Source: Mangrovibacillus cuniculi
GTDB lineage: Bacteria; Bacillota; Bacilli; Bacillales; R1DC41
Direction of reading: 5' to 3'
NCBI RefSeq assembly: GCF_015482585.1
Contig: NZ_CP049742.1
Span: 1,074,501-1,138,500 of the forward strand
DNA length: 64,000 nucleotides
Both the position numbers and the translations under genes were made by a program. Positions 1 to 10,125 of this stretch are shown here, piece after piece. Each line of letters starts with the position of its first letter. The stretch's first letter is position 1. The notes under the pieces were generated by a model. It was given only the letters and a program-made list of their open reading frames with translations. It was not told the origin of the DNA and did no database searches.

Positions 1-60
1 CCTGGAAAGTATCCCCGAGATTCCATTAGACAAGGAGAACTTTCACGCTTCTTTCATTAA
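1..60 (+). CDS. glnR: GlnR repressor, C-terminal end (partial)
   Basis: The first 20 codons of the window, read in frame 1, encode a tail ending RQGELSRFFH before a TAA stop. It lies 32 bp upstream of glnA. GlnR is the MerR-type repressor of glnRA. Its flexible C-terminal tail is the segment known in Bacillus to be controlled by feedback-inhibited glutamine synthetase. Only this tail is in the window, so the DNA-binding domain and the operators of the glnRA promoter cannot be seen. The call rests on the tail sequence and on the conserved glnR-glnA order. Confidence 0.85.
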   Translation, partial: PGKYPRDSIRQGELSRFFH

Positions 61-92
61 AATTAAACAGATATTAGAGGAGGAACCACCAA

Positions 93-1427
93 ATGGCAAA
101 GTATACTCGTGAAGACATTAGACGCTTCGCTGAAGAACAAAACGTAAAATATATTCGTTTACAGTTTACGGATATTTTAGGAACAATTAAAAATGTAGAA
201 ATCCCTGTTAGTCAGTTAGAAAAAGCGTTAGATAACAAAATGATGTTTGACGGTTCTTCTATTGAAGGATTTGTTCGTATTGAAGAATCTGATATGTTAC
301 TATACCCAGATTTGGATACATGGGTTGTATTCCCTTGGACTGCAGAAAAAGGAAAAGTTGCTCGTTTAATCTGTGATATTTATAATCCAGACGGAACGCC
401 ATTTGATGGAGATCCTCGTAATAATTTACGCCGAGTGTTAAAAGAAATGGAAGAGTTAGGATTTACTGATTTCAATCTTGGACCAGAGCCTGAGTTTTTC
501 TTATTCAAACTAGATGAAAAAGGCGAACCTACTCTAGAACTAAATGACAACGGTGGTTATTTCGACTTAGCACCTACAGATTTAGGAGAAAACTGCCGTC
601 GTGATATCGTTCTTGAGCTAGAAGAAATGGGATTTGAAATTGAAGCATCTCACCATGAAGTAGCTCCAGGTCAACACGAAATTGACTTTAAATATGCAGA
701 TGCTTTAAAAGCATGTGACGATATTCAAACGTTTAAATTAGTTGTTAAAACAATTGCTCGTAAGCATGGTTTACATGCTACATTCATGCCAAAACCACTA
801 TTTGGTGTTAACGGTTCTGGAATGCATGCTAACTTATCTCTATTTAAAGGTAAAGAAAATGCATTCTACGATACAACTGGTAAACTTGAACTAAGTGAGA
901 CAGCTTACCAATTTATCGCGGGTATTATTAAGAATGCAACTGCCTTCACAGCAGTTACAAACCCAACGGTAAACTCTTATAAGCGTTTAGTACCAGGTTA
1001 CGAAGCTCCATGTTATGTTGCTTGGTCTGCACGTAACCGTAGTCCATTAATTCGTATTCCATCTTCACGTGGTCTTTCTACTCGTGTAGAAGTACGTTCT
1101 GTAGATCCAGCTGCTAACCCATATTTAGCAATGGCAGTTCTGTTAGCTGCAGGTCTTGATGGAATTAAGAACAAATTATCGGCTCCAGCTCCAGTTGATC
1201 GTAATATTTATGTTATGAACAAACAAGAGCGTGAAGAAGCAGGAATTGTAGATCTACCAGGTTCCCTTGCATTAGCGTTAGATGAGTTGAAAGCTAATGA
1301 AACAATGACTGCAGCACTTGGTGAGCATATCTTTGAACACTTTATTGAAGCAAAAGAAATTGAGTGGGATATGTTCCGTACAGCAGTTCACCCTTGGGAA
1401 CGCGACCAATATATGAAGCAATATTAA
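93..1427 (+). CDS. glnA: Type I glutamine synthetase
   Basis: Makes glutamine from glutamate, ammonia and ATP; the cytoplasmic enzyme forms a dodecamer. The 444 residues equal the usual Bacillus GlnA length. The N-terminal beta-grasp domain carries FDGSSIEGF (about 52-60), followed by Arg62, the residue linked to glutamine feedback inhibition in Bacillus GS. The catalytic domain has GPEPEFFLF (about 131-139), [10 protein letters not shown], and the NRSPLIRIP and [14 protein letters not shown] segments. AGAGGAGGA is the ribosome binding site before ATG 93. It is the second gene of the glnRA operon. In Bacillus the feedback-inhibited enzyme also controls GlnR and TnrA, which links it to the GlnR/TnrA box found in front of alsT at 48060. 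Confidence 0.98.
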   Translation: MAKYTREDIRRFAEEQNVKYIRLQFTDILGTIKNVEIPVSQLEKALDNKMMFDGSSIEGFVRIEESDMLLYPDLDTWVVFPWTAEKGKVARLICDIYNPDGTPFDGDPRNNLRRVLKEMEELGFTDFNLGPEPEFFLFKLDEKGEPTLELNDNGGYFDLAPTDLGENCRRDIVLELEEMGFEIEASHHEVAPGQHEIDFKYADALKACDDIQTFKLVVKTIARKHGLHATFMPKPLFGVNGSGMHANLSLFKGKENAFYDTTGKLELSETAYQFIAGIIKNATAFTAVTNPTVNSYKRLVPGYEAPCYVAWSARNRSPLIRIPSSRGLSTRVEVRSVDPAANPYLAMAVLLAAGLDGIKNKLSAPAPVDRNIYVMNKQEREEAGIVDLPGSLALALDELKANETMTAALGEHIFEHFIEAKEIEWDMFRTAVHPWERDQYMKQY

Positions 1428-1437
1428 TAAATAGTAG

Positions 1438-1476
1438 AAAGCCTCTCTGTAGTTTACAGAGAGGCTTTCTCTTTTG
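1438..1476 (+). terminator. Rho-independent terminator of glnRA
   Basis: A 14-bp perfect stem (1438-1451 with 1455-1468) has a 3-nt loop and is followed by CTCTTTTG. It starts 11 bp after the glnA stop. Confidence 0.9.
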
Positions 1477-1480
1477 TAGG

Positions 1481-1512
1481 TAAAAGAAAAAGCACTGTTC
1501 AAAAGAACAATG
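1481..1512 (-). terminator. Rho-independent terminator of lexA
   Basis: On the minus strand GCATTGTTC pairs with GAACAGTGC (one wobble) around a TTTT loop and is followed by TTTTTCTTTT. It lies just downstream of the lexA stop. Confidence 0.75.
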
Positions 1513-1536
1513 CCTCGCTATGAATAACCTTATACA

Positions 1537-2157
1537 TTAATATATCTCTCTGTAAACTCCGATGACTTTTCCTAAGATCGTTACTTGGCGTAAGAATAGT
1601 GGCTCCATAGAAGAGTTTTCTGGTTGAAGACGGAATAAGTCTTTTTCCTTAAAGAACCTTTTAACGGTAGCTTCATCATCTTCTGTCATGGCAACTACAA
1701 TATCGCCATTATTTGCTGTATGCTGTTGACGAACAATGACAAAATCACCATCTAAAATTCCGGCTTCAATCATACTCTCTCCCATAATTTCAAGCATAAA
1801 GATATTTTCGTCTGCAGGTGCTAATCGTTCAGGTAACGGAAAATACTCTTCTACATTTTCAATTGCAGTAATAGGAGAACCTGCAGTGACTTTACCCACT
1901 AATGGGACGCTTGTAACTCTAGGAACTGGAATTAATTCTTCTTCCAAATTAATTACTTCGATTGCTCTTGGTTTTGTGGGGTCTCTTCTAATTAGGCCTT
2001 TTGCTTCTAATCTAGCTAAATGTCCATGAACAGTAGAACTAGATGCTAAACCAACTGCTTCTCCGATTTCTCGAACAGATGGTGGATACCCTTTACCCTT
2101 AACTTCTTCTTTTATAAATGTAAGGATATCTTGTTGCCTTTTCGTTAATTTCGTCAT
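1537..2157 (-). CDS. lexA: LexA SOS repressor
   Basis: Represses DNA-damage genes and inactivates itself by autocleavage when RecA filaments form. The protein has 206 residues, against about 205 in B. subtilis. Residues 1-65 form the winged helix ([29 protein letters not shown]). The Ala92-Gly93 scissile bond lies in KVTAGSP. The catalytic dyad is Ser128 (MGESM) and Lys166 (ATVKR). ATG 2157 is preferred over the adjacent ATG 2160 because GAGGTG lies 5 nt upstream of it. The gene is divergent from yneA, and the space between holds several LexA boxes, so it is autoregulated. Confidence 0.97.
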   Translation of the reverse strand: MTKLTKRQQDILTFIKEEVKGKGYPPSVREIGEAVGLASSSTVHGHLARLEAKGLIRRDPTKPRAIEVINLEEELIPVPRVTSVPLVGKVTAGSPITAIENVEEYFPLPERLAPADENIFMLEIMGESMIEAGILDGDFVIVRQQHTANNGDIVVAMTEDDEATVKRFFKEKDLFRLQPENSSMEPLFLRQVTILGKVIGVYREIY

Positions 2158-2195
2158 CATAGCACCTCGGTCTCGTATCATATTATACTCTTAGT

Positions 2196-2209
2196 ATAAC
2201 ACGTGTTCG
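2196..2209 (+). promoter_or_regulatory. LexA box, lexA-proximal
   Basis: ATAACACGTGTTCG matches CGAAC-N4-GTTCG except in the first two bases and lies 39 bp before the lexA start. Confidence 0.6.
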
Positions 2210-2218
2210 TATTTAGTA

Positions 2219-2232
2219 CAAACATAAGTTCG
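2219..2232 (+). promoter_or_regulatory. LexA box, middle site
   Basis: CAAACATAAGTTCG has one mismatch to CGAAC-N4-GTTCG. It lies between the divergent lexA and yneA promoters. Confidence 0.7.
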
Positions 2233-2246
2233 ATTTTGTTCTTGAC

Positions 2247-2298
2247 GAGAATGTTTGTTCGTATTATATTTAGACTATACATACGAACAAACATTCTC
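2247..2298 (+). promoter_or_regulatory. Paired LexA half-box inverted repeat before yneA
   Basis: Two LexA-like boxes, AGAATGTTTGTTCG (2248-2261) and CGAACAAACATTCT (2284-2297), lie in opposite orientation. They form exact 18-bp inverted repeats (2247-2264 and 2281-2298) around a 16-bp spacer. Each has one perfect half (GTTCG or CGAAC). The second ends 3 bp before the yneA ribosome binding site, so LexA there would cover the yneA transcription start. Confidence 0.7.
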
Positions 2299-2312
2299 TT
2301 GGAGGGATTAGT

Positions 2313-3309
<997 letters not shown>

Positions 3310-3375
3310 ATCTTGCCTTTCTACGTATTTTTCGTTACGATGACGATATTCTACATGAATATAGGAGGGGCTAGT

Positions 3376-3609
3376 ATGCTTCCGCAGCATAAATTAGATC
3401 GAATTAATGAACTATCAAAGAAGAGTAAGACATCGGGATTAAGTCAGGATGAAGCTAAAGAACAACAGGAACTGCGACAAGAATATCTAAAGGTTTTTCG
3501 TTCCACTATGAGAGACACAATTGAGCATGTAAAAGTTATTGATCCAAATGGGGATGATGTAACTCCAAAAAAAGTAGTGGAAAGTCAAAAGAAAAATCGC
3601 TTACAATAA
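3376..3609 (+). CDS. ynzC: YnzC, UPF0291 small helical protein
   Basis: A 77-residue, highly charged helical protein of the UPF0291 family, the last gene of the yneA-yneB-ynzC SOS unit. Characteristic features are the N-terminal helical hairpin (DRINELSKKSK, LSQDEAKEQQELRQEYL) and a disordered tail (VIDPNGDDVTPKK). Length equals the B. subtilis protein. ATG 3376 follows GGAGGGG with good spacing; the upstream in-frame extension lacks a ribosome binding site. No enzymatic motif is visible and the molecular role is unknown. Confidence 0.93.
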   Translation: MLPQHKLDRINELSKKSKTSGLSQDEAKEQQELRQEYLKVFRSTMRDTIEHVKVIDPNGDDVTPKKVVESQKKNRLQ

Positions 3610-3612
3610 ACA

Positions 3613-3645
3613 CTCAACATGTTTTACATGTTGAGATTTTGTTTT
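3613..3645 (+). terminator. Terminator of yneA-yneB-ynzC
   Basis: CTCAACATG pairs with CATGTTGAG around a short loop, followed by ATTTTGTTTTC. Confidence 0.85.
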
Positions 3646-3662
3646 CTATTAATATTAAAGGG

Positions 3663-3668
3663 TATAAT
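3663..3668 (+). promoter_or_regulatory. Probable tkt promoter -10 element
   Basis: Perfect TATAAT with a weak TTGTTT at 3639-3644, 18 bp upstream. It lies just after the ynzC terminator and 58 bp before the tkt start. Confidence 0.5.
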
Positions 3669-3726
3669 AGTATTGGAAATCGCTACATAGTTAGGTATGT
3701 AGATGTATCTTGAAAGGGGATTTATC

Positions 3727-5733
3727 ATGTCATTCACACAAGTAGATCAAGTAGCAGTTAATGCAATTAGGAATTTGTCTATTGATGCAGTTGAAAAAGC
3801 AAATTCAGGACACCCTGGTATGCCTATGGGTGCTGCGCCAATGGCTTATGCCTTATGGACTCAACAAATGAACCATAATCCAAAAAATCCGAAATGGTTT
3901 AATAGAGACCGTTTTGTTCTATCCGCTGGTCATGGTTCTGCGCTTCTTTATAGCCTTCTTCATCTATCTGGTTACGACTTATCTATGGAAGAGTTAAAAA
4001 ACTTCCGTCAATGGGGCAGTAAAACACCTGGTCACCCAGAATTTGGTCATACTCCAGGCGTTGAAGCAACAACAGGTCCATTAGGACAAGGGATCGCAAT
4101 GGCAGTTGGGATGGCAATGGCAGAGAGACATTTAGCGGCAGTATATAATAAACCAAACTATGACCTGATTGATCACTTTACATATACTATTTGTGGTGAT
4201 GGGGACTTAATGGAAGGTGTATCTGCTGAAGCAGCTTCTTTAGCAGCTCACTTAAAACTAGGTCGTTTAGTTGTCATGTACGACTCTAATGATATTTCAC
4301 TAGATGGGGATTTAAGTCAATCTTTCTCTGAAAATGTACTTCAACGTTTTGATGCTTACGGATGGCAAACACTACGAGTGGAAGATGGTAACAGTTTAGA
4401 AGAAATTAATAAAGCGCTGGATGCAGCAAAACAAGACGTTGAACGTCCGACACTTATTGAAGTGAAAACAGTTATTGGTTTTGGTTCCCCAAATCGAGCT
4501 GGCAGCTCATCTGCACACGGAGCTCCTCTTGGAACGGATGAAAGAGCATTAACTCGTAAGACATACGGTTGGGAACATGAAGATTTCCATGTGCCTAGTG
4601 ATGTATATGACCGATTTACTGAAACGATTGTCGATCCGGGTGCAGTAAAAGAAGAGGAATGGAACAAACTATTCGCACAATACCAAGAACAATATCCAGA
4701 ACTAGCAAATCAACTATTATCAGCAATTAATGGAGAACTTCCAGAAGGTTGGGATAAGCAAATTCCAACTTTTGAAGTTGGTAAGGCTACTGCTACACGT
4801 GCTTCAGGTGGAGATGTTCTAAACGGAATTGCTAAAGGTTTACCTTCCTTCATCGGAGGATCTGCAGACTTAGCTGGATCGAACAAAACAATGATTAAAA
4901 ACGAAGCAGATTTTATGCCTGCATCTTATCAAGGTAGAAACATTTGGTTTGGTGTTCGTGAGTTCGCAATGGGTGCAGCAATGAACGGAATGGCTTTACA
5001 TGGTGGAGTAAAAGTATTCGGCGGAACATTCTTTGTTTTCTCTGACTACTTACGTCCAGCTATCCGCTTAGCCGCTTTAATGAATTTACCTGTAACATAT
5101 GTATTTACACATGATAGTATTGCTGTAGGAGAAGATGGACCTACTCATGAACCTGTTGAACAATTACCATCTCTTCGTGCAATGCCGAACTTATCTGTTA
5201 TTCGACCTGCTGATGCTAATGAAACGGTTGCAGCATGGAAAGTTGCAGTTACTTCGACAGACCGCCCAACAGCATTAGTATTATCACGTCAGAACTTGCC
5301 TACTTTAGAGCATACTGCTGAATTAGCTTTAGATGGAGTTTCGAAAGGTGCTTACGTGGTTTCTCCTTCTGGAAAAGAGAACGATGACGCTCTATTGTTG
5401 GCTACAGGATCAGAAGTTCCACTAGCTGTAGAAGCTCAGAAAGTATTGGCTTCTGAAGGAATTAGTGTCTCTGTTGTAAGTATGCCTGCATGGGATCGTT
5501 TTGAAGAGCAATCGCAAGAATACAAAGATTCGGTTCTACCAAAATCTGTGAAAAAGCGCCTTGCAATTGAAATGGCAAATCCACTTGGATGGGAGCGTTA
5601 CACAGGAGATGAAGGTGACATTCTTGCCATCAATACATTCGGTGCTTCAGCTCCAGAAAAACGTATCTTAGAAGAGTATGGCTTTACTGTAGAAAACGTT
5701 GTTTCTAGAGTAAAAGCATTACTGCAAAAATAA
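3727..5733 (+). CDS. tkt: Transketolase
   Basis: Thiamine-diphosphate enzyme of the non-oxidative pentose phosphate pathway; transfers two-carbon units between xylulose-5-phosphate and aldoses. The 668-residue length is typical. Visible motifs are [14 protein letters not shown] near the N terminus, the ThDP-binding motif GDGDLMEG, the substrate loop with [10 protein letters not shown], and the pyrimidine-domain [18 protein letters not shown]. The start is ATG 3727 after AAAGGGGA; the in-frame ATG at 3703 lacks a ribosome binding site. It is monocistronic between two terminators. Confidence 0.97.
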   Translation: MSFTQVDQVAVNAIRNLSIDAVEKANSGHPGMPMGAAPMAYALWTQQMNHNPKNPKWFNRDRFVLSAGHGSALLYSLLHLSGYDLSMEELKNFRQWGSKTPGHPEFGHTPGVEATTGPLGQGIAMAVGMAMAERHLAAVYNKPNYDLIDHFTYTICGDGDLMEGVSAEAASLAAHLKLGRLVVMYDSNDISLDGDLSQSFSENVLQRFDAYGWQTLRVEDGNSLEEINKALDAAKQDVERPTLIEVKTVIGFGSPNRAGSSSAHGAPLGTDERALTRKTYGWEHEDFHVPSDVYDRFTETIVDPGAVKEEEWNKLFAQYQEQYPELANQLLSAINGELPEGWDKQIPTFEVGKATATRASGGDVLNGIAKGLPSFIGGSADLAGSNKTMIKNEADFMPASYQGRNIWFGVREFAMGAAMNGMALHGGVKVFGGTFFVFSDYLRPAIRLAALMNLPVTYVFTHDSIAVGEDGPTHEPVEQLPSLRAMPNLSVIRPADANETVAAWKVAVTSTDRPTALVLSRQNLPTLEHTAELALDGVSKGAYVVSPSGKENDDALLLATGSEVPLAVEAQKVLASEGISVSVVSMPAWDRFEEQSQEYKDSVLPKSVKKRLAIEMANPLGWERYTGDEGDILAINTFGASAPEKRILEEYGFTVENVVSRVKALLQK

Positions 5734-5768
5734 TTTATATTAAATTGAAAGCCTAGAACTAAAACCAT

Positions 5769-5812
5769 AAAGACAGGTGTAATCATTAATGGATTCACCT
5801 GTCTTTTTCTTT
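5769..5812 (+). terminator. Terminator of tkt
   Basis: AAAGACAGGTG pairs with CACCTGTCTTT, followed by TTCTTTG. Confidence 0.88.
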
Positions 5813-5878
5813 GATAATTAGTAAATGAAACCTACCCTTTTGTTTGTGCAGTCAGTTTACATTCATCAATTTATGCGG

Positions 5879-5887
5879 TTCGACAAA
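5879..5887 (+). promoter_or_regulatory. Spo0A box before sirA
   Basis: TTCGACAAA is the exact reverse complement of the 0A box TTTGTCGAA. It lies 91 bp before sirA. A weaker look-alike, TTTGACATC, lies at 5898-5906. Spo0A activation of sirA is known in B. subtilis. Confidence 0.7.
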
Positions 5888-5977
5888 ATGAATGGATTTT
5901 GACATCGTAAAGTGACATTAATCTTCTTCATCTTATTTTATACTAGAGTTACTAGTTGAAGATAAGGAGGAAGAAGT

Positions 5978-6433
5978 ATGAGAATCTATCATATTCATTC
6001 TATTGAACAAGAATTTGCCTATTTTTTTTACGGAAGAGAGAGTAAGTTTTTGTCTTTATTTCAACACTATCGGAGAGCTTCTGATTGGATGAAACCACAT
6101 ATTGAAAAACAAATTACTGCTGTAACAAAGCCACTATTTTTCTTTACAATCGAACGCTTATTACAACAGCATGGCTCATTTTCTATACAACCACAAACAC
6201 AACTACCTACTTATGAATTAAAAGGGAAAGATCATGAAGTGGAAGCAATTGTAGAATTTCATCCAAGACAGTTGGTACTAAAAGTAATGAGAGGTAGATA
6301 CAAAGAGTTAGTCTTGTTTGAATTATTACGGAAACTAGACGAACATTTACTAGTAGTTGATTGGGAATACGAACAAGTAGGTTGGGTAAAACCAATAAAA
6401 GAAAAAACGACATTTTATCATGAGAAAATCTAG
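5978..6433 (+). CDS. sirA: SirA, sporulation inhibitor of replication
   Basis: A 151-residue homologue of YneE/SirA (148 in B. subtilis), which binds DnaA domain I and blocks new rounds of replication once cells enter sporulation. The family signatures at both ends are present: EFAYFFYGRESKFLSLFQ near the N terminus and VVDWEYEQVGWVKPIKE near the C terminus, and the position between tkt and yneF is conserved. AAGGAGGAAG precedes ATG 5978. A perfect 0A box upstream fits direct control by Spo0A~P. Confidence 0.9.
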   Translation: MRIYHIHSIEQEFAYFFYGRESKFLSLFQHYRRASDWMKPHIEKQITAVTKPLFFFTIERLLQQHGSFSIQPQTQLPTYELKGKDHEVEAIVEFHPRQLVLKVMRGRYKELVLFELLRKLDEHLLVVDWEYEQVGWVKPIKEKTTFYHEKI

Positions 6434-6502
6434 TTCATATCTTGTATATTTGTTTAAGGAATAGTAAACTTGTTAGCAGACAGTTTGAAGGAGGAAGTAA
6501 GA

Positions 6503-6715
6503 ATGTTGTGGTATGTACTAGTAGCAATAGTTGCTATTTTGGTCGGAGTTGTGATTGGATTTTTCATCGCTCGACGCTACATGATGAATTATTTAAAACA
6601 AAACCCACCAATTAATGAACAAATGCTTCGCACAATGATGATGCAAATGGGGCAAAAGCCTTCACAAAAGAAAATAAATCAAATGATGGCACAAATGAAT
6701 AAACAAATGAAATAA
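6503..6715 (+). CDS. yneF: YneF, UPF0154 small membrane protein
   Basis: A 70-residue UPF0154 protein. One N-terminal membrane helix (about 2-24; [20 protein letters not shown]) is followed by a cytoplasmic, methionine-rich tail with the family motifs [12 protein letters not shown] and [16 protein letters not shown] 6503 follows AAGGAGGAAG; the earlier in-frame TTG at 6470 has no ribosome binding site. Function is unknown. Confidence 0.92.
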   Translation: MLWYVLVAIVAILVGVVIGFFIARRYMMNYLKQNPPINEQMLRTMMMQMGQKPSQKKINQMMAQMNKQMK

Positions 6716-6716
6716 T

Positions 6717-6747
6717 AAAAACCCTTTCCGTTTTGGAAAGGGTTTTT
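6717..6747 (+). terminator. Terminator between yneF and ynzD
   Basis: AAAACCCTTTCC pairs with GGAAAGGGTTTT, with A- and T-runs on both sides. It could serve the convergent genes on both strands. Confidence 0.88.
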
Positions 6748-6776
6748 ATTATTTCAATAAATAGGTTTATGTTCTA

Positions 6777-6965
6777 TTAGAATGACGTAACCGTTTTAGT
6801 TGTAATCTTCTTAGAGGTTCTTCTATTAAATTCATTAATTAACACGTCGAGCTGTTGACTTAATTCTACTGCACGATGAGCACTAAAACCTTCTTTTGTA
6901 GCGACAACTATCAGTTCTGCTCTTTTCGTTTCTATTTGTTGCATTAACTCTTTGTTTGATCGCAT
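6777..6965 (-). CDS. ynzD: Spo0E-family aspartyl-phosphate phosphatase
   Basis: A 62-residue, two-helix protein with the Spo0E signature SQQLD in VELSQQLDVLINEFNR. Spo0E-type proteins dephosphorylate Spo0A~P and so delay sporulation. The position between yneF and ccdA matches ynzD in B. subtilis. ATG 6965 is chosen because AAGGAGA lies 8 nt upstream; the in-frame ATG at 6983 lies in that leader. Lying near sirA, it puts two sporulation-entry modulators side by side. Confidence 0.85.
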   Translation of the reverse strand: MRSNKELMQQIETKRAELIVVATKEGFSAHRAVELSQQLDVLINEFNRRTSKKITTKTVTSF

Positions 6966-7178
6966 GTTGATAGTCTCCTTCATCGTATTTCTATGTCAAA
7001 GCACCTACAAATTTTGTAAATCTATTATACCCAATCTTTTACACTTTATCAAAGGATAATGGATGAAAAATACCAGTGAATAAAATCTTGTAAAAAACCT
7101 TCACGATATTGACACATAAATTCTTTCGATAATAGGATCGTTTTTTTGGTAAAATAATGATAGAAAGAGGTGGACGCC

Positions 7179-7886
7179 ATGAATGAATTATCCATTTGGC
7201 TAGCATTCGGAGCTGGTTTTTTAAGTTTTATATCTCCTTGCTGTTTGCCAATTTACCCAGCATTTTTATCCTATATTACAGGTGTTAGTGTAGATGAATT
7301 AAAAAACGACCAAGGAATGTTTAGACGAAAGAGTATCATACATACATTTTTCTTTTTAGTTGGGTTTTCTGTCATTTTCGTTGCGTTAGGATTTTCCACG
7401 TCCTTGATTGGTTCATTGTTCCGTGAATATCATGATATAATTAGACAATTAGGTGCGATTTTGATTATTTTCTTTTCTTTATTTTTATTAGGTGTATTTA
7501 ATATTTCTTTTTTAATGAAAGAAAAGAGATTTCACTTTGCATCAAGACCTACAGGATATCTAGGAAGTGCCTTAATAGGCTTAGTATTTGCAGCTGGTTG
7601 GACTCCTTGTTCAGGCCCGATTCTACTTGCAGTCAGTGGTTTAGCAGCTGCGAATCCTTCCTTAGGCATATGGTATATGTTAGCCTATGTATTAGGCTTT
7701 GCTGTTCCGTTTTTTGTTCTTTCATTTTTCCTTACAAAGTTAAAGTGGATTCAACGTTCTAGTAGAAAAATGATGAGAATTGGCGGAACGATCATGCTGC
7801 TTATGGGTATTTTACTGTTTTTTGATTGGATGCAAATTATTGTAACATGGTTTACTATACTAACTGGCGGTTTTACAGGATTTTAA
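7179..7886 (+). CDS. ccdA: CcdA, cytochrome c biogenesis thiol transporter
   Basis: A polytopic membrane protein of 235 residues, equal to B. subtilis CcdA, with six predicted helices. Cysteines are in [11 protein letters not shown] (helix 1) and AGWTPCSGP (helix 4), the redox pair that carries electrons from cytoplasmic thioredoxin across the membrane for apocytochrome c and spore-related disulfides. AGAGGTGG sets the start at ATG 7179 rather than GTG 7170. It is followed by yneI and yneJ as in B. subtilis. Confidence 0.95.
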   Translation: MNELSIWLAFGAGFLSFISPCCLPIYPAFLSYITGVSVDELKNDQGMFRRKSIIHTFFFLVGFSVIFVALGFSTSLIGSLFREYHDIIRQLGAILIIFFSLFLLGVFNISFLMKEKRFHFASRPTGYLGSALIGLVFAAGWTPCSGPILLAVSGLAAANPSLGIWYMLAYVLGFAVPFFVLSFFLTKLKWIQRSSRKMMRIGGTIMLLMGILLFFDWMQIIVTWFTILTGGFTGF

Positions 7887-8023
7887 CCTGTTTGATAAAA
7901 TCGTAATTTTTCTTGATTATAAACAGAAAATATTGGTATATTGAGAGATGTATATAGAGGTAATTAATTTTACTTTCTTAATAAAACATTTCTATTTCAG
8001 TAAGAGCGCAAGGAGGTTCTCTA

Positions 8024-8383
8024 ATGGCTAGAGTATTAGTAGTGGATGATGCAAAATTTATGCGTTTAACGCTTACCAATATGTTATCTCATGGTAATCA
8101 TGAAATTGTAGGAGAAGCAGAAAACGGCCAAGAAGCCATAGAGTTATTTCGAGAACTTCAACCGGACATTGTCACGATGGATATTACGATGCCTATTATG
8201 TCAGGTATTGATGCTTTAAAAACCATTAAAACGGAGTATCCTTCTGCCAAAGTTGTCATGTGTTCCGCTATGGGCCAACAAAAAATGGTGGTAGAAGCGA
8301 TAGAAGCTGGAGCGAAAGATTTTATCGTAAAACCATTCGATGAATCAAGAGTATTAGAAGCTATCAAAAGAGTACTTTCTTAA
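8024..8383 (+). CDS. yneI: YneI (CcdB), single-domain response regulator
   Basis: A stand-alone CheY-like receiver of 119 residues. The acidic pair is Asp8-Asp9 (VVDD), the phospho-acceptor is Asp53 (TMDITMP) and the conserved lysine is in FIVKPF. No output domain is present. It lies between ccdA and yneJ, the order that gave it the name CcdB, although a role in cytochrome maturation is not demonstrated for the B. subtilis protein. AAGGAGGT precedes ATG 8024. Confidence 0.93.
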   Translation: MARVLVVDDAKFMRLTLTNMLSHGNHEIVGEAENGQEAIELFRELQPDIVTMDITMPIMSGIDALKTIKTEYPSAKVVMCSAMGQQKMVVEAIEAGAKDFIVKPFDESRVLEAIKRVLS

Positions 8384-8485
8384 CTCCTTTCAAAGAAAAA
8401 AATAGTCAACTTCATTGGATCTCTTCTCGTTTTTCAGACCGTTTTTTAAAAAAATGTACAGATCCTAGAAAAAAGGATGAAAACA

Positions 8486-8965
8486 ATGTATTTATGGTTA
8501 TCAACTATTGCAGCAATTGTAATGGGAGCTGCAGTCATTTTTATACGCATGAAAGCTTCAGAAAGACCGATTAATGCAAAGCGAATAATACTACCACCTA
8601 TTTTTATGAGCACAGGTTCTCTCATGTTTATATTCCCGTTTTTTCGAGTATCGCCACTCCAGATAATAGAAGCGTTACTAGTTGGACTTCTCTTTTCTTT
8701 TGTTCTAATAAAATCTTCTAAATTTGAAGTAGTTGGGGACGATATCTATCTAAAGAGATCTAAAGCTTTTGCGTTTATTTTGATTGGCTTATTATTATTT
8801 CGTATCACGTTAAAAATAATTCTTAGTGAGTCTATTAACGTTGGGGAATTAAGTGGGATGTTTTGGATCTTAGCTTTCGGCATGATTGTACCTTGGAGAA
8901 TATCTATGTTTATCCAATACAAAAAGCTCTTTTCTAATATTCCATCCAAATCATTAAATAGCTAA
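8486..8965 (+). CDS. yneJ: YneJ (CcdC), membrane protein
   Basis: A 159-residue protein with about five membrane segments, matching the CcdC/YneJ family, and third gene after ccdA-yneI. Recognisable segments are the N-terminal STIAAIVMGAAVIFIRM and PPIFMSTGSLMF. ATG 8486 is preferred over ATG 8477 because AAAGGATG lies 6-7 nt upstream. The function is uncertain; the name comes from its place in the operon. Confidence 0.85.
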   Translation: MYLWLSTIAAIVMGAAVIFIRMKASERPINAKRIILPPIFMSTGSLMFIFPFFRVSPLQIIEALLVGLLFSFVLIKSSKFEVVGDDIYLKRSKAFAFILIGLLLFRITLKIILSESINVGELSGMFWILAFGMIVPWRISMFIQYKKLFSNIPSKSLNS

Positions 8966-9004
8966 ATAAAAAAAGAATGGGATATCCCATTCTTTTTTTA
9001 TTTA
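8962..9004 (+). terminator. Bidirectional terminator between yneJ and yneK
   Basis: A nearly perfect palindrome with AGAATGGGA and TCCCATTCT arms flanked by an A-run and a T-run. It overlaps the yneK stop and serves both convergent genes. Confidence 0.88.
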
Positions 9005-9468
9005 GCTATTTTTGACGTTACCCCTAATTCTGGAGATTGTTGAAAAAAACCTTCGTAAGGAGTTAAGTCAATTTGTAGTTCCTTACATTTTTTTCGCAAA
9101 AAGTTATGATCTCTCTTAGGTGTTGCCACAATATACCCTTTAATTAACAGCGCTCTAGTAATAGAAGAAGCATTTTCTTCCAATGCTAACTTCCCTATTT
9201 GGCCGGCTATTCTTTCTCTTGCAACGTCTCTAAATAATTCTGGCACCGGGCTAACTAATTCTTCTAACAAGTCTTTTTCAGACTTAGACCATAGATGTAT
9301 AGTATTTTTTATATAATGCTCTTGCCAATCTAATTCAGACCAACCATCTTGTTTAGGCATTCTCTTAAGAAATTTTCTAAACATAAAATACCCACCGATG
9401 GCAAACAGACTAATTAATACTACCACCCAAAGAAGGATAAACCATAAAAAGAATCCATTTAAACTCAT
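8998..9468 (-). CDS. yneK: YneK, DUF2621 membrane-anchored protein
   Basis: A 156-residue protein with one N-terminal membrane segment (about 6-30; FFLWFILLWVVVLISLFAIGGYF) and a cytoplasmic helical domain (WSELDWQEHY, LLEELVSPVPELFRDVARERI). It is of similar length to B. subtilis YneK (149) and in the same place, convergent with ccdC. ATG 9468 follows GGTGATG; a longer reading to 9534 has no ribosome binding site. Function is unknown. Confidence 0.87.
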   Translation of the reverse strand: MSLNGFFLWFILLWVVVLISLFAIGGYFMFRKFLKRMPKQDGWSELDWQEHYIKNTIHLWSKSEKDLLEELVSPVPELFRDVARERIAGQIGKLALEENASSITRALLIKGYIVATPKRDHNFLRKKCKELQIDLTPYEGFFQQSPELGVTSKIAK

Positions 9469-9634
9469 CTCATCACCTAATTTATTGTTTGTACTACTAT
9501 TATACAAATATCTTTTGAAGATAAGCAACAACACATTCAGAGAAGGTTAATTCAATAATTTTGATGGTTTGTCCATTCCAATTGCTTACACATTGAATAC
9601 AGTATAAGTGGAAGTTGTAGGGAGGACGAGCTTC

Positions 9635-9829
9635 ATGACATTAAAGTCTTTTGTCTCAAGAGTGGAATCCAGTTATAACTTAGAAGAAATGGTGAGAGAA
9701 ATAGATGTCTTGCTGCGAATACTTCAGGAAGAAGGTCCTCACTCACCAAGCTTTTCTGGGCATTTGGTTAGGATTCAACTACTCCACAGTAGAATTTTAG
9801 CATTGAAAGACGAAAGGACACTACATTAG
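9635..9829 (+). CDS. Small protein of unknown function upstream of the DUF1659 group
   Basis: A 64-residue, mainly helical protein (NLEEMVREIDVLLRILQEEG; SGHLVRIQLLHSRIL). GGGAGGACGAG precedes ATG 9635; a GTG at 9608 would add nine residues but has no clear ribosome binding site. I do not recognise a family. It is separated from the DUF1659 gene by a terminator that overlaps its last codons, so it is probably its own unit. Confidence 0.6.
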   Translation: MTLKSFVSRVESSYNLEEMVREIDVLLRILQEEGPHSPSFSGHLVRIQLLHSRILALKDERTLH

Positions 9830-9847
9830 GGTGTCCTTTTTTTTATT
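9813..9847 (+). terminator. Terminator overlapping the 64-residue gene
   Basis: AAAGGACAC pairs with GTGTCCTTT, followed by a long T-run. The left arm lies within the coding end and the stop codon is in the loop. Confidence 0.85.
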
Positions 9848-9883
9848 TTATCTGTATGTAAGAAGCGAAAGGAGGTGATAGAC

Positions 9884-10108
9884 ATGGCAATAAAAAGACA
9901 AAAAGGATCATCATTAACACTTTATTTCGATGCTGGATTAGATGAAAAGGGTAAAACGATTATTAAAACAAAGCGAATTTCCTACCTGGATTTAGCAGTG
10001 ACAGAAGAAGCTTGTTTCACCATTGCAAACGCACTTGCAACGTTAACAGTTAGACCACTGTTAGAAACTCGTAAAACAGAAGAGTATATTATTCTAGAAG
10101 AAATTTAA
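9884..10108 (+). CDS. DUF1659 small protein
   Basis: A 74-residue protein of the DUF1659 type (KGKTIIKTKRISYLDLAVTEE, FTIANALATLT). It starts at ATG 9884 after an excellent AAAGGAGGTGAT; the in-frame GTG at 9875 lies within that ribosome binding site. In many Bacilli DUF1659, DUF2922 and YvrJ genes occur in a row, as here. The small proteins have no established function and no catalytic motif. Spacing (17 bp to the next start) indicates one operon. Confidence 0.85.
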   Translation: MAIKRQKGSSLTLYFDAGLDEKGKTIIKTKRISYLDLAVTEEACFTIANALATLTVRPLLETRKTEEYIILEEI

Positions 10109-10125
10109 TTTAAGGAGTGATTAGG

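Noticed and set aside
5899..5944. TTGACA (5899-5904) with TATACT (5939-5944) as a sirA promoter
   Set aside because: The 34-bp spacing is too long for a SigA promoter; the real -35 could not be assigned.
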